A stretch of DNA of 64,000 nucleotides from Arcicella lustrica (GTDB lineage Bacteria; Bacteroidota; Bacteroidia; Cytophagales; Spirosomataceae), in assembly GCF_034930985.1 (NCBI RefSeq), contig NZ_JAYGIM010000001.1, positions 1 through 64,000 on the forward strand. The letters run 5' to 3'. The first letter of the stretch is position 1, and each line of letters starts with the position of its first letter. The notes beneath the pieces were generated by a model, which did no database searches, had not been told where the DNA came from, and saw only the letters and a list, made by a program, of their open reading frames with translations. Shown in pieces: positions 14,313 through 21,827 of the stretch. Both the position numbers and the translations under genes were made by a program.

Positions 14313-15149
14313 TTATTGGTCGAGTTGAAAAACGATAGGTAAAGTAAATTTTACAGATACATTTCTGCCAGACTGTTTGCCCGGATTCCAACGTGGCATT
14401 AACTTAATTACTCTTTGTGCTTCTTCATCGCAACCAAAGCCCAAACCTTTCAAAATATTAATACTTGAAATATTTCCATCTTTGCCAACTACAAATTGTA
14501 CATAGACTTTTCCTCCAATTCCAACTTCTGATGCATTTCGTGGATAACGTAAGTTTTTTTGAAGAAATTTAGCCAAAGCCGCATTACCACCAGCAAATTC
14601 AGGCATTGTTTCAACGGATAGAAATGTTTTCTCTTCTTCAACTTTTACTTCAACAGGTGCAGAGCCTTCACCTGTTTTAAATCTGTCAGGGTCATCCACT
14701 GGAATTTCGCCAATTTCTCCTTCTTGTGTTACAGAGCTAATCTGAGCATCGGTATTATTAAGTACATCTTGGTCGGGTGGTAATTCAGTTGCTTTATCGT
14801 CTTCCACAATTTCAGGTTGGTTAAAGGCAATTGTTTTATGTACTATAACTTCCTCTTGCGGTGGCGGAGGTGTTACTTCTGGTTCTACAGGTATATCTTT
14901 GGGCGGTTCTGGAATTTTATAATCTTCTAAATTTATCGTTATTCCTATTTTATCTTCATGCTTAATATTCGCTAAAATCATAGGTGCTGCCACCGCCAAG
15001 CAAAATATGCCAATACCGATGCCAAGAGCAATTTTGATAGATTTTTGATAATCAGTCCGCAAAATATAAGCGCCATAAGCTTTGTTGCGATTTTGGAAAA
15101 CAATGTCTTCCAAAGTATCGTCTTCGTGTACTACTGTTTGATTTTCCAT
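14313..15149 (-). CDS. tonB: TonB family energy transducer
   Basis: A 278-residue TonB protein. A cytoplasmic start with the Bacteroidota motif NRNKAYGAYILRTDYQKS is followed by one membrane span (about residues 38-60), a Pro-rich periplasmic linker (IPEPPKDIPVEPEVTPPPPQ) and a C-terminal TonB domain (EFAGGNAALAKFLQKNLRYP to KFTLPIVFQL). It carries proton-motive energy from ExbB/ExbD to outer-membrane receptors. It is last in the blaI-exbD-blaR1 gene row but is separated from blaR1 by a terminator. A pair of ACTA/TAGT half-sites 10 bp apart lies 22 bp upstream of its ATG, suggesting BlaI control of its own promoter. Confidence 0.9.
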   Translation of the reverse strand: MENQTVVHEDDTLEDIVFQNRNKAYGAYILRTDYQKSIKIALGIGIGIFCLAVAAPMILANIKHEDKIGITINLEDYKIPEPPKDIPVEPEVTPPPPQEEVIVHKTIAFNQPEIVEDDKATELPPDQDVLNNTDAQISSVTQEGEIGEIPVDDPDRFKTGEGSAPVEVKVEEEKTFLSVETMPEFAGGNAALAKFLQKNLRYPRNASEVGIGGKVYVQFVVGKDGNISSINILKGLGFGCDEEAQRVIKLMPRWNPGKQSGRNVSVKFTLPIVFQLDQ

Positions 15150-15170
15150 GATTGTTTGTGTTTGGATGTT

Positions 15171-15186
15171 AACTAAATTGTTAGTT
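15171..15186 (-). promoter_or_regulatory. candidate BlaI operator upstream of tonB
   Basis: AACTAAATTGTTAGTT: the arms AACTAA and TTAGTT are exact inverted repeats around ATTG. The ACTA (15172) and TAGT (15182) half-sites are offset by exactly 10 bp, as in the blaI promoter operator at 17969-18002. It lies 22 bp from the tonB start, where a bound repressor would block transcription or its start. Confidence 0.55.
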
Positions 15187-15194
15187 GATTTGAT

Positions 15195-15222
15195 TTTTAA
15201 AAAACCTCAATCTTAGTTGAGG
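15195..15222 (-). terminator. terminator between blaR1 and tonB
   Basis: On the minus strand CCTCAA-CTAAGA-TTGAGG is followed by TTTTTTAAAAA. It begins just after the blaR1 stop, so tonB probably needs its own promoter. Confidence 0.75.
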
Positions 15223-15235
15223 CTTTTTAAGAGAA

Positions 15236-16756
15236 TTACTTTTTCTTGGAAGTGATAATAATAACGCCGTTTTTAGCTTTTTCTCCGTATTTTTCCAAGG
15301 CACTTTTATCTTTCAAAACATCGATTCTTTCAATAGTATCTGGATTGTGTAAATCTAAGCTTTCCTTAGTAATTTCTTTGCCATCTAGGATAAAAAGAGG
15401 ACTTACTTTTTCATCCAATACAAATTTAATAGGCACTGTAAATCTACTATTTACTTTTTGTCCCTGATGTACACCAGCTTCCCACTTAGGAACACTTTTT
15501 AAAACCCTAACAGCTTCTTCATCCATACCATAACCAGCGCCTGCGAGTACTTCAAAATTAGAAGTACTACCATCTTTATTGACGATAAACTGTATATAAA
15601 CTTTACCTGAAGCAAATACTTTTTGGGCAGCTTCTGGATATTTTAAATTGCTTTGAAGATACTTAGCAAAAGCTTCCATTCCTCCAGGGAATTCAGCTTG
15701 TTGGTCAACTGCATTAAATACATTAGTGGAGTCTCTTTTTAAATCTTTGGCTAAAGCTGGACTAATAATGAGTGCTTCGGATAAATCTATAGCATCATTA
15801 ATTTCTGGTAATATTTCTTTCTTGATTTTTGTTTGATGTGGGAAAATATCAATGTTTTGTGCTACAATTTGTTGACTACTTTCATTAATATTATCTTCTA
15901 TCTTAGCAATAGATTTACTCGCTAACGTAGCCGAGGAAACCACAATCATCGTCATGAACAAAGGAGCTGTTAGTCCATATTTTAATAATGCGGTTCGGGT
16001 TGAACGTTGTTTTTGTAACATATCTATTCTTAATTTTAAGAGTGATTTATTGAAAAAATTATTCGTTAATGGAATAGCCTGTACTCCAAATTGTTCTTGA
16101 AAAAGTAACATGGCATAGTCTGCTTTTGATGCTTCGTGTCGGCTTGCTACTTCATCAGCAATAAATTCATGAATTTGTTTGATAGAACTTTTGTAGAGAT
16201 ATACTATCGGATTAAACCAATTGAAAATGGCGATTAATTCAAAAAGCATAATGTCGGCAGAATGTAGTTGACGAATATGCACAAATTCATGTTTCATAAT
16301 CGTAGAGCGATTTTTTAGCTCTTTACTAACAAAAACCATGTTGAAAAATGAAAAAGCTCTTTGGTTATTTTCTCCCGAAACCTTTTTCTTCATCATTTTA
16401 CCCAAATAGGCTAAATTTCCACCGAAACGACAAACTCCCAGAATAATACCAACGATATACGCAAACGCAAACATATCGCCTACTGTTAAGCCTCCTTTTG
16501 TGGCACTTTTGACTGTCACATAAAAAGTTTCAGGCGAATAAAAAGTATTAAACGTTTGGGATACTTGTTCAGTAACAAACCAACTTCGCACCCATTCCGA
16601 TTGCATCAATGGCACAAAAAAAGCCAAAGCTGCCGATGCCACCAAGTAGCCTCGATTGAGGTTGAAAAAAGTTTCTGTTCGCAATAACAGTCGATAGAAA
16701 CCATAAAAAAGTATTAAATACAAATTAACTTGGAGGAGGTAGCTTAGCCAATTCAT
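15236..16756 (-). CDS. M56 metallopeptidase sensor (BlaR1-like) fused to TonB C-terminal and receptor-plug-like domains
   Basis: A 506-residue fusion. N-terminal membrane helices surround an M56 peptidase with the zinc motif HEFVH (residues 156-160) and a downstream HEFIADE. A further membrane helix (about 258-280) leads to a periplasmic TonB C-terminal domain (FPGGMEAFAKYLQSNLKYPE to RFTVPIKFVL, about 353-440). The last 55 residues, PLFILDGKEITKESL to YGEKAKNGVIIITSKK, match the plug domain of TonB-dependent receptors. BlaR1 proteins sense an outside signal and relieve BlaI repression by proteolysis. Here sensing may involve outer-membrane transport; that link is inference. Confidence 0.85.
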   Translation of the reverse strand: MNWLSYLLQVNLYLILFYGFYRLLLRTETFFNLNRGYLVASAALAFFVPLMQSEWVRSWFVTEQVSQTFNTFYSPETFYVTVKSATKGGLTVGDMFAFAYIVGIILGVCRFGGNLAYLGKMMKKKVSGENNQRAFSFFNMVFVSKELKNRSTIMKHEFVHIRQLHSADIMLFELIAIFNWFNPIVYLYKSSIKQIHEFIADEVASRHEASKADYAMLLFQEQFGVQAIPLTNNFFNKSLLKLRIDMLQKQRSTRTALLKYGLTAPLFMTMIVVSSATLASKSIAKIEDNINESSQQIVAQNIDIFPHQTKIKKEILPEINDAIDLSEALIISPALAKDLKRDSTNVFNAVDQQAEFPGGMEAFAKYLQSNLKYPEAAQKVFASGKVYIQFIVNKDGSTSNFEVLAGAGYGMDEEAVRVLKSVPKWEAGVHQGQKVNSRFTVPIKFVLDEKVSPLFILDGKEITKESLDLHNPDTIERIDVLKDKSALEKYGEKAKNGVIIITSKKK

Positions 16757-16811
16757 AGTGTCGTAAATTTGGTTTTCGGATAGCTTAATAAATGAATAAG
16801 GGTACTTGTAA

Positions 16812-17315
16812 TTATTTAATACTCAGTAGTTTTTCGTCGTCTGGTGTGATATTAACGATGGCATAACGTCTATTATTAGTGATTTTCATTTCATCTAATA
16901 AATCAATCATATTTCGATATTTTGCCTTATCTGTAGATTTGATGACTACCGTAAAATTGTCACCAATTCTTCGTTTATAATCGAATAATACTTTTCTGAT
17001 GCCGTTGTCAGAGAAATCTGTACTATTCACTTTCGAGTTACATTCCAATCCTTGATAGTAGAAAACTTTATTTTGGTCATCCAATACAACATTTAGTGAT
17101 TCTGAACAACGCACTGGTGAAGTTTGACCAAGGTCATCTTTATCAGGCATATTTAGTTGCAAAATGACAGGTTTAGCTAGGGTAGTGGTAAGCATGAAAA
17201 AAGTAATGAGTAGAAAACCTAAATCTACCATTGGTGTCATGTCTATCTTGGTTGATAATTTATGACTTCTCTTTTTTGAACCATTGTTTTTGTCGGATGC
17301 AGATATTTCAGCCAT
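16812..17315 (-). CDS. exbD: ExbD/TolR family biopolymer transport protein
   Basis: A 167-residue ExbD-like protein. The conserved start KLSTKIDMTPMVDLGFLLIT (about residues 19-38) contains the Asp in MVDLGFLLITFFML that carries protons in ExbD/TolR, followed by one membrane helix and a periplasmic domain. It normally works with ExbB as the proton channel that powers TonB, but no exbB is in this window. It lies between blaI and blaR1, 55 bases ahead of blaR1, so the two are likely co-transcribed. The periplasmic part has two Cys (RCSESLN, LECNSK) that could form a disulphide. Confidence 0.88.
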   Translation of the reverse strand: MAEISASDKNNGSKKRSHKLSTKIDMTPMVDLGFLLITFFMLTTTLAKPVILQLNMPDKDDLGQTSPVRCSESLNVVLDDQNKVFYYQGLECNSKVNSTDFSDNGIRKVLFDYKRRIGDNFTVVIKSTDKAKYRNMIDLLDEMKITNNRRYAIVNITPDDEKLLSIK

Positions 17316-17350
17316 GATGTTTTTGTTTTTGATTGAATTTTGCTTTAAAA

Positions 17351-17379
17351 CTAAATACTAAGAAGTAATCAGTATTTAG
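17351..17379 (-). other. inverted repeat upstream of exbD
   Basis: CTAAATACT (17351-17359) and AGTATTTAG (17371-17379) form perfect 9-bp arms with an 11-base spacer, 36 bases upstream of the exbD start. It could be a regulator site, or a stem in the blaI-exbD intergenic transcript. It lacks the exact ACTA-n6-TAGT spacing of the candidate BlaI operators. Confidence 0.4.
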
Positions 17380-17526
17380 CTTTATTGATATTTCAAGAAA
17401 ATAGGTTAAAGGTGTAGAAAGTTACTTCGTCAACAGTAATAGAACATTGTTAAATGTTAAGGGTTGAATAGGTTATTGGCTATGTAATATTTTTACTAAA
17501 ATCAGAGCTTACACCCTAAAGCGTTT

Positions 17527-17910
17527 CTATTTCTCTTCTTCTTTCATTTTATTAATCATATTCAAAATTTCGTCTGCATCTTTTACATCGATTTTTCCTT
17601 TTTTAGAGAAGAATGAGAAAAGACTTGAAAATGAATTTTCAAAATAACCTTCTACCAATTTTTCAGTAGCGAAAGAACTATAGCTTTCTTTACTGATTAT
17701 CGGGAAGTATTCATGCGATTTTCCATAAGAATTGTGGCTAACAAATCCTTTTTCTTGTAAAATTCTGATAATTGTCGAAACCGTATTATAAGCAGGTTTT
17801 GGTTCAGGTAATTCATCCAAAACATCCTTGACAAAACCTTTTTCTATTTGCCAAAGTACTTGCATAATTTGTTCTTCAGCTTTGGTTAGTTCTCTTTCTA
17901 CTGCTTGCAT
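17527..17910 (-). CDS. blaI: BlaI/MecI/CopY family repressor
   Basis: A 127-residue penicillinase-repressor-type protein. The winged HTH is clear: LTKAEEQIMQVLWQIEKGFV, then YNTVSTIIRILQEKGFVSHN with the recognition helix, and a C-terminal dimerisation part with FSFFSKKGKIDVKDADEILN. BlaI dimers repress target genes until cleaved after signalling by a BlaR1-type peptidase, encoded two genes downstream. Its own promoter carries four phased half-sites, so it is probably autoregulated. No beta-lactamase is in the window; the visible targets are transport genes. Confidence 0.92.
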   Translation of the reverse strand: MQAVERELTKAEEQIMQVLWQIEKGFVKDVLDELPEPKPAYNTVSTIIRILQEKGFVSHNSYGKSHEYFPIISKESYSSFATEKLVEGYFENSFSSLFSFFSKKGKIDVKDADEILNMINKMKEEEK

Positions 17911-17958
17911 TTTTTCTTTAAATTTTATTTAAGTTTGATACCCTTGTGAATTCTTGGT

Positions 17959-17989
17959 TAAATATAAAACTAATATTTTAGTTTACAAA
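17959..17989 (-). promoter_or_regulatory. blaI promoter
   Basis: On the minus strand TTTG (17989-17986), 19 bases, then TATATTTA (17966-17959), close to the TTTG-N19-TAnnTTTG pattern. The ATG follows 48 bases downstream. The spacer is covered by the ACTA/TAGT half-sites. Confidence 0.6.
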
Positions 17990-18002
17990 CTATTTCTTTA
18001 GT
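17969..18002 (-). promoter_or_regulatory. candidate BlaI operator array of four phased half-sites
   Basis: Half-sites ACTA at 17969, TAGT at 17979, ACTA at 17989 and TAGT at 17999 alternate in orientation at exact 10-bp steps. The central part TAGTTTACAAACTA has 6-bp arms. This fits binding of two repressor dimers on one face of the helix. BlaI/MecI operators are known to be short dyads over the promoter. The assignment to BlaI is inferred from position and from the matching site before tonB. Confidence 0.65.
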
Positions 18003-18027
18003 TTTTAAAATTATTTTTTGAAAAAGC

Positions 18028-18053
18028 ATAAAAAAAGCGATGTTCCCACCGCT
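18028..18053 (-). terminator. weak terminator after the MBL-fold gene
   Basis: On the minus strand AAAGCG, a ten-base loop, then CGCTTTTTTT follows the stop codon of the hydrolase gene directly. The stem is short but the T-run is long. Confidence 0.55.
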
Positions 18054-19142
18054 TTAGACTAAAAGTTGTTCGCCTACTTTCAATATTTTTAAGGATTGAT
18101 TGATTTTTCCTTCTTTTTCTAATTGTCTTAAAATTTGTTCAGGTTCAGAAAGCGGTTCATCGGCTTGGTCGAAAGTACCGTAATGAAAAGGAATCATTAC
18201 TTTAGCTTTGGTTTCATTAAAGGCTTGCACGGCGTGTTCGGGGTCTTGATGATTGGGAGACATAAACCAACGTGGAGAATAAGCACCAGCGCCAATCATG
18301 GCTACATCAATATTGGGAAACAAAGCTGCTACTTCTTTAAAATGACTTCCATAGCCCGAATCTCCCCCGAAGTAAATGGTTTTATCTTTACTCTTTAATA
18401 CAAACGCTCCCCAAAGTCTTTCGTTGGCATCTCCCAAAGAACGATTTGACCAATGTCTTGAAGGCAAAAAGTAAATAGATAAATCATCTTTCGTTTGATA
18501 TTGTTGATACCAACCAGCTTCTTGGATTTCGTTATTGGGAATCCATTTTCGAAGTAAAGTCTTCATTTTTAAACCCGTCAGGAAAATTGCTTTTGGGTTT
18601 TGACTTTGTAATAATTTCAAACTGTCTTTATCGCAATGGTCGTAATGAGCATGAGAAACCAGAATATAATCGAGATTTTGAAGTTTTTCAGGCGAAATAG
18701 GTAATTCAGAATGGCGTTTTGTGGCAGGAATTTTCCCTAGAACAGGATCAATCAAAATTTGTTTCCCATTTAAACGAATAAAAAATGTTGCATGACCCAA
18801 CCAAACAATCATGTCTTTGGTTTCAGTTAAGAAAGCATCGTTTTTTATTACTTCTAATTGCCAAGTATCTTCTTTTTTGAATTGTTTCTGAGGATTTTTG
18901 GTCGTCATCCATTTAAAAACAGTGCCAAATTTATGAATAAAAGGAAATTCATGATTCATAAAACGACCGTCTTGGTCAACCGGTGTACCTTCCCAAGTAT
19001 CCAGAATGGTTTTTAAATCGGGATTATTCGTGCGAGTTTTAATCATTTGCGTTTTTTCAGCTTGGGTAAAAAGAATACCCCCGCTAGATTTTGACACCGT
19101 AGCGAGGGTAAGTATTTTATGAATGAAGTTCCTTCTTTTCAT
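18054..19142 (-). CDS. MBL-fold metallo-hydrolase (UlaG/NAPE-PLD-like), Tat-like signal
   Basis: A 362-residue metallo-beta-lactamase-fold enzyme. Metal motifs are SHAHYDHCD (HxHxDH form, about residues 186-194), LPSRHWSNRS, FGGDSGYGSH and a late PFHYGTFD. The preceding WLGHATFFIRLNGKQILIDP is typical of the UlaG/NAPE-PLD-like subgroup, whose members hydrolyse phosphodiesters or lactones. The ATG at 19142 gives MKRRNFIHKILTLATVSKSS, a twin-arginine-like start. The frame extends to 19265, but that part is translated repeat DNA and is left out. A paralogue lies at 50588-51700. Confidence 0.85.
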   Translation of the reverse strand: MKRRNFIHKILTLATVSKSSGGILFTQAEKTQMIKTRTNNPDLKTILDTWEGTPVDQDGRFMNHEFPFIHKFGTVFKWMTTKNPQKQFKKEDTWQLEVIKNDAFLTETKDMIVWLGHATFFIRLNGKQILIDPVLGKIPATKRHSELPISPEKLQNLDYILVSHAHYDHCDKDSLKLLQSQNPKAIFLTGLKMKTLLRKWIPNNEIQEAGWYQQYQTKDDLSIYFLPSRHWSNRSLGDANERLWGAFVLKSKDKTIYFGGDSGYGSHFKEVAALFPNIDVAMIGAGAYSPRWFMSPNHQDPEHAVQAFNETKAKVMIPFHYGTFDQADEPLSEPEQILRQLEKEGKINQSLKILKVGEQLLV

Positions 19143-19169
19143 CAGATAAAGAATTGTTTCTAAGTCAGT

Positions 19170-19247
19170 TGCTTTGCCGACGCTAGTGTCTTCACGAGCG
19201 ATTCTATGGTAGTAACTTGGTTGCGTGTGAAGACACACGCAACGGCA
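19170..19247. repeat. REP-like imperfect inverted repeat
   Basis: Two arms of about 25 bases face each other: TGCCGACGCTAGTGTCTTCA near 19170-19190 and GTGAAGACACACGCAACGGC near 19226-19246. Inside the right arm lies a perfect 10-bp hairpin, GTTGCGTGTG (19220-19229), AAGA, CACACGCAAC (19234-19243). It is GC-richer than the surroundings and lies between dnaX and the MBL-fold gene, next to an AGCTCA-type repeat (19253-19285). It looks like a short non-coding palindromic element. Confidence 0.55.
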
Positions 19248-19284
19248 CAGGAACTCAAGGCTCATAACTCACAGCTTCTAGCTA

Positions 19285-21003
19285 TCAATAATCATAATCC
19301 AAACCCAATACATTTCTCAATTCATTAAGTGCAGGGTTTTTCTCTGCCAAAAATCTAAACTTATCAGCTTGGGTATAAATCAGCGTTTTGTTTTCTACTT
19401 CTGCCACCACCACTTCTAAATGAATGGTTGAGTTTTGTAAAACTTGTCTGAGATGATTAAGAATTTCTGTTCTTAAAGTAGTCGTTAATAAATCTACTTG
19501 AATATCATTATCTACTTCTAAGTGAATTGTCGTCCCTTTTAAGGTGAAAGGTCTATTCAAAATTACATATTCACTAAAACGCTGTTTTTCTTCTAAATGT
19601 TTTATTTGCTCGTTCCAAACCACTTGCAGTTCTTCCAGCGTAAATGCTTTATTTTGTTGAACTGTAGCTTTTTGGGTAACAATGTTACTCTGTAATTCTG
19701 TACTTTGAGTTGTTGGTTTTCCAAGTGTTGAAGTACTTCTTAATTTGCCAATTTGTGGATTGCTGATTGGGATTTGGGGAATATTCACTGAAGTATTGTC
19801 CGAACTTACATTTGTAGTTTCGTGTACCTTCGTGTCGTTTTCCTTAGTCCCTAAATCCTTTCCCAAGCCATCGCCCTCCGTTGCTGGTAAGTTGGCTAAA
19901 TTCAATACTTTAGAAATATTAGCTAGTTTCAATAAGCAAATTTCTACGTGTAATTTCTGATTTTTGGCTGCTTTGTAATTCAAATCGCAAGCAGAACCAA
20001 TACTTAAAGCAGAAGCTAAAAAAGAATATGGTGCATTGGCTGATTGCGTTAAATATTTTGCTTGAACAGATTCAGAAACTTGTAATAATCTGACCGTGAC
20101 GGGGTCTTTGCAAACCAGAAGATTTCGGAAATGTTCTAATAAGCCAACGATAAATTGATGTCCATCGAAACCTTTTTTCAAGATTTCATCGAATAATAAA
20201 AGCGATTCCGAAATATTTACATTGACCAAAGCATCCGTCATTCTGAAATAATAATCATAATCCAGAATGTGTAAATTATCCAATACTTCCGAATATCTAA
20301 GAATATTATCTTTAGAAAAAGTAACATTCAAATCAAACATCGAAAGAGCATCTCTTAAACCACCATCGGCTTTTTGGGCAATTAATTCCAGTGCATCGTT
20401 ATCAGCCTCAATACCTTCTTGCGTAGCAATTCTTGATAAATGCTGAGTCATATCTTGAATTTGAATTCTATTGAAATCAAAAATCTGACAGCGAGAAAGA
20501 ATCGTTGGTAAAATTTTATGCTTTTCGGTAGTGGCTAAAATGAAAATTGCATAAGAAGGCGGTTCTTCCAAAGTTTTCAAAAAGGCATTGAAAGCACTTG
20601 TTGAAAGCATGTGAACCTCATCAATGATATAAATTTTGTATTTTCCTGATTGCGGAGGGTAACGTACTTGGTCAATTAAACTACGAATGTCATCAACAGA
20701 GTTGTTTGAAGCAGCATCCAATTCGTGAATATTAAACGAAGCATTATTCTGAAAAGAACGGCAAGATTCGCATTCTCCACAAGCTTCGGCTTCTTCGCTA
20801 AGATTCTGACAGTTAATAGTTTTTGCTAAAATTCTGGCACAAGTAGTTTTTCCAACACCACGAGGACCACAAAACAAAAAAGCTTGTGCTAGATGATTGG
20901 TACGAATAGCATTTTTGAGCGTTGTAGTGATATGCGACTGACCAACGACGGAATCAAATAATTGCGGGCGATATTTTCGGGCTGAAACGACAAAGTTTTC
21001 CAT
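19285..21003 (-). CDS. dnaX: DNA polymerase III subunit gamma/tau
   Basis: A 572-residue clamp-loader subunit. The AAA+ core shows KYRPQLFDSVVGQSHITTTL, Walker A GPRGVGKTT (about residues 45-53), the zinc knuckle Cys set (ACGECESC, with an earlier NCQ), Walker B IIDEVHML and the sensor 1 region ILATTEKHKILPTILSRCQI. The C-terminal third is a low-complexity linker plus a tau-like tail. The start at 21003 (MENFVVSARKYRP) is supported by family conservation and by a promoter whose -7 box ends three bases before it. The 13-residue extension to 21042 covers that promoter. Confidence 0.92.
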   Translation of the reverse strand: MENFVVSARKYRPQLFDSVVGQSHITTTLKNAIRTNHLAQAFLFCGPRGVGKTTCARILAKTINCQNLSEEAEACGECESCRSFQNNASFNIHELDAASNNSVDDIRSLIDQVRYPPQSGKYKIYIIDEVHMLSTSAFNAFLKTLEEPPSYAIFILATTEKHKILPTILSRCQIFDFNRIQIQDMTQHLSRIATQEGIEADNDALELIAQKADGGLRDALSMFDLNVTFSKDNILRYSEVLDNLHILDYDYYFRMTDALVNVNISESLLLFDEILKKGFDGHQFIVGLLEHFRNLLVCKDPVTVRLLQVSESVQAKYLTQSANAPYSFLASALSIGSACDLNYKAAKNQKLHVEICLLKLANISKVLNLANLPATEGDGLGKDLGTKENDTKVHETTNVSSDNTSVNIPQIPISNPQIGKLRSTSTLGKPTTQSTELQSNIVTQKATVQQNKAFTLEELQVVWNEQIKHLEEKQRFSEYVILNRPFTLKGTTIHLEVDNDIQVDLLTTTLRTEILNHLRQVLQNSTIHLEVVVAEVENKTLIYTQADKFRFLAEKNPALNELRNVLGLDYDY

Positions 21004-21006
21004 ACA

Positions 21007-21038
21007 CAAATGTAGGTACAAGTGTACGATTTGGCAAA
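21007..21038 (-). promoter_or_regulatory. dnaX: dnaX promoter, leaderless arrangement
   Basis: On the minus strand TTTG, 20 bases, then TACATTTG (21014-21007), a TAnnTTTG box, followed by only three bases before the ATG at 21003. Transcription is predicted to start at or next to the A of the start codon, so the dnaX message is likely leaderless. Confidence 0.6.
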
Positions 21039-21132
21039 TCAAGATGAGGCGATGTCGCTTTTATTATTGAAGGTTAGTAATTTGAAAGTCCAGTATAATT
21101 TGCTAGGAACCATCACTGAAATTTGTGAAAAT

Positions 21133-21720
21133 TTATCTTTCACCAACAAGTTTTGTCAAAGAAAATCCCCAAACTTTATTGCTGATTTTGATATAACCAT
21201 TATCTGTTGTGTTAGCAGTGCCATAGGTATAATTGACGCTTACTCTTAATCCTTCTATCACTTCATAGCCAGCGATTAGATTTACACCCATATCAAAACG
21301 ATTCGCTTTTCCCGCCCCGAAGTCATAATCACTACTTTTCCCTTGGATTACACCTTTGCCATTGATAGCATGAGCCGCATAAATTCCACCACCAAGTGTA
21401 AAATCTCTGGTTACTTCATAAAGTAAGTTTACAGGTATCTCAATATAGTTAACAGTGAACTTACTACTTAAAGCTTGGCTTTCATAGCCTTTTTGAGAGA
21501 AAAGCAAATTGAGTTGAAGAAGCGTTCTTTCTGTTAATCTGCTTTCTAATAATACACCAGCATGAAAAGAAGTAAGTGCATCTGGCGTAACTGTTACTCC
21601 ACCTGAAGTGATGGAAACATTAGCTAGATTCACTCCACCTTTAAATCCAAAGCGTGTTTGCGCTTTTGAAGGGAAAGAGAAAAATAATAAAACTAAAGCT
21701 AGCAGGGTTTTATTAATCAT
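21133..21720 (-). CDS. PorT-family outer membrane beta-barrel protein
   Basis: A 195-residue exported barrel. The signal peptide is MINKTLLALVLLFFSFPSKA. The mature part opens TRFGFKGGVNLANVSI and alternates polar and hydrophobic residues, with LLQLNLLFSQKGYES, YIEIPVNLLYEV, DMGVNLIAGYEVIEGLRVSV and the terminal VWGFSLTKLVGER. This is the PorT/OMP_b-brl_2 pattern of an eight-stranded barrel. It is a tandem paralogue of the next gene upstream (same KGGVN start, LPVNLLYE and SxTKLxGER ends). Confidence 0.82.
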   Translation of the reverse strand: MINKTLLALVLLFFSFPSKAQTRFGFKGGVNLANVSITSGGVTVTPDALTSFHAGVLLESRLTERTLLQLNLLFSQKGYESQALSSKFTVNYIEIPVNLLYEVTRDFTLGGGIYAAHAINGKGVIQGKSSDYDFGAGKANRFDMGVNLIAGYEVIEGLRVSVNYTYGTANTTDNGYIKISNKVWGFSLTKLVGER

Positions 21721-21768
21721 GCTTATGGTCGATTAAATAGAAATTATGTTTGAATAATTTTTTAAATC

Positions 21769-21805
21769 AAAAAGCCCAGCAGTTTTTGCTGAGCTTTTTG
21801 ATTTA
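21769..21805 (-). terminator. terminator between the two barrel genes
   Basis: On the minus strand CAAAAAGCTCAGCA, a loop of T/A residues, then TGCTGGGCTTTTTG with one G-T pair. It ends transcription of the upstream barrel gene, implying separate control of the two paralogues. Confidence 0.7.
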
Positions 21806-21827
21806 TGTTGTAATAATAATAGATTAT

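Noticed and set aside
15236..16756. Beta-lactam resistance locus
   Set aside because: BlaI/BlaR1-like genes are present, but no beta-lactamase or penicillin-binding protein gene is nearby; the partners are TonB and ExbD.
19143..19265. N-terminal extension of the MBL-fold hydrolase
   Set aside because: These 41 codons lie across the REP-like inverted repeat; the Tat-like start at 19142 is a better start.
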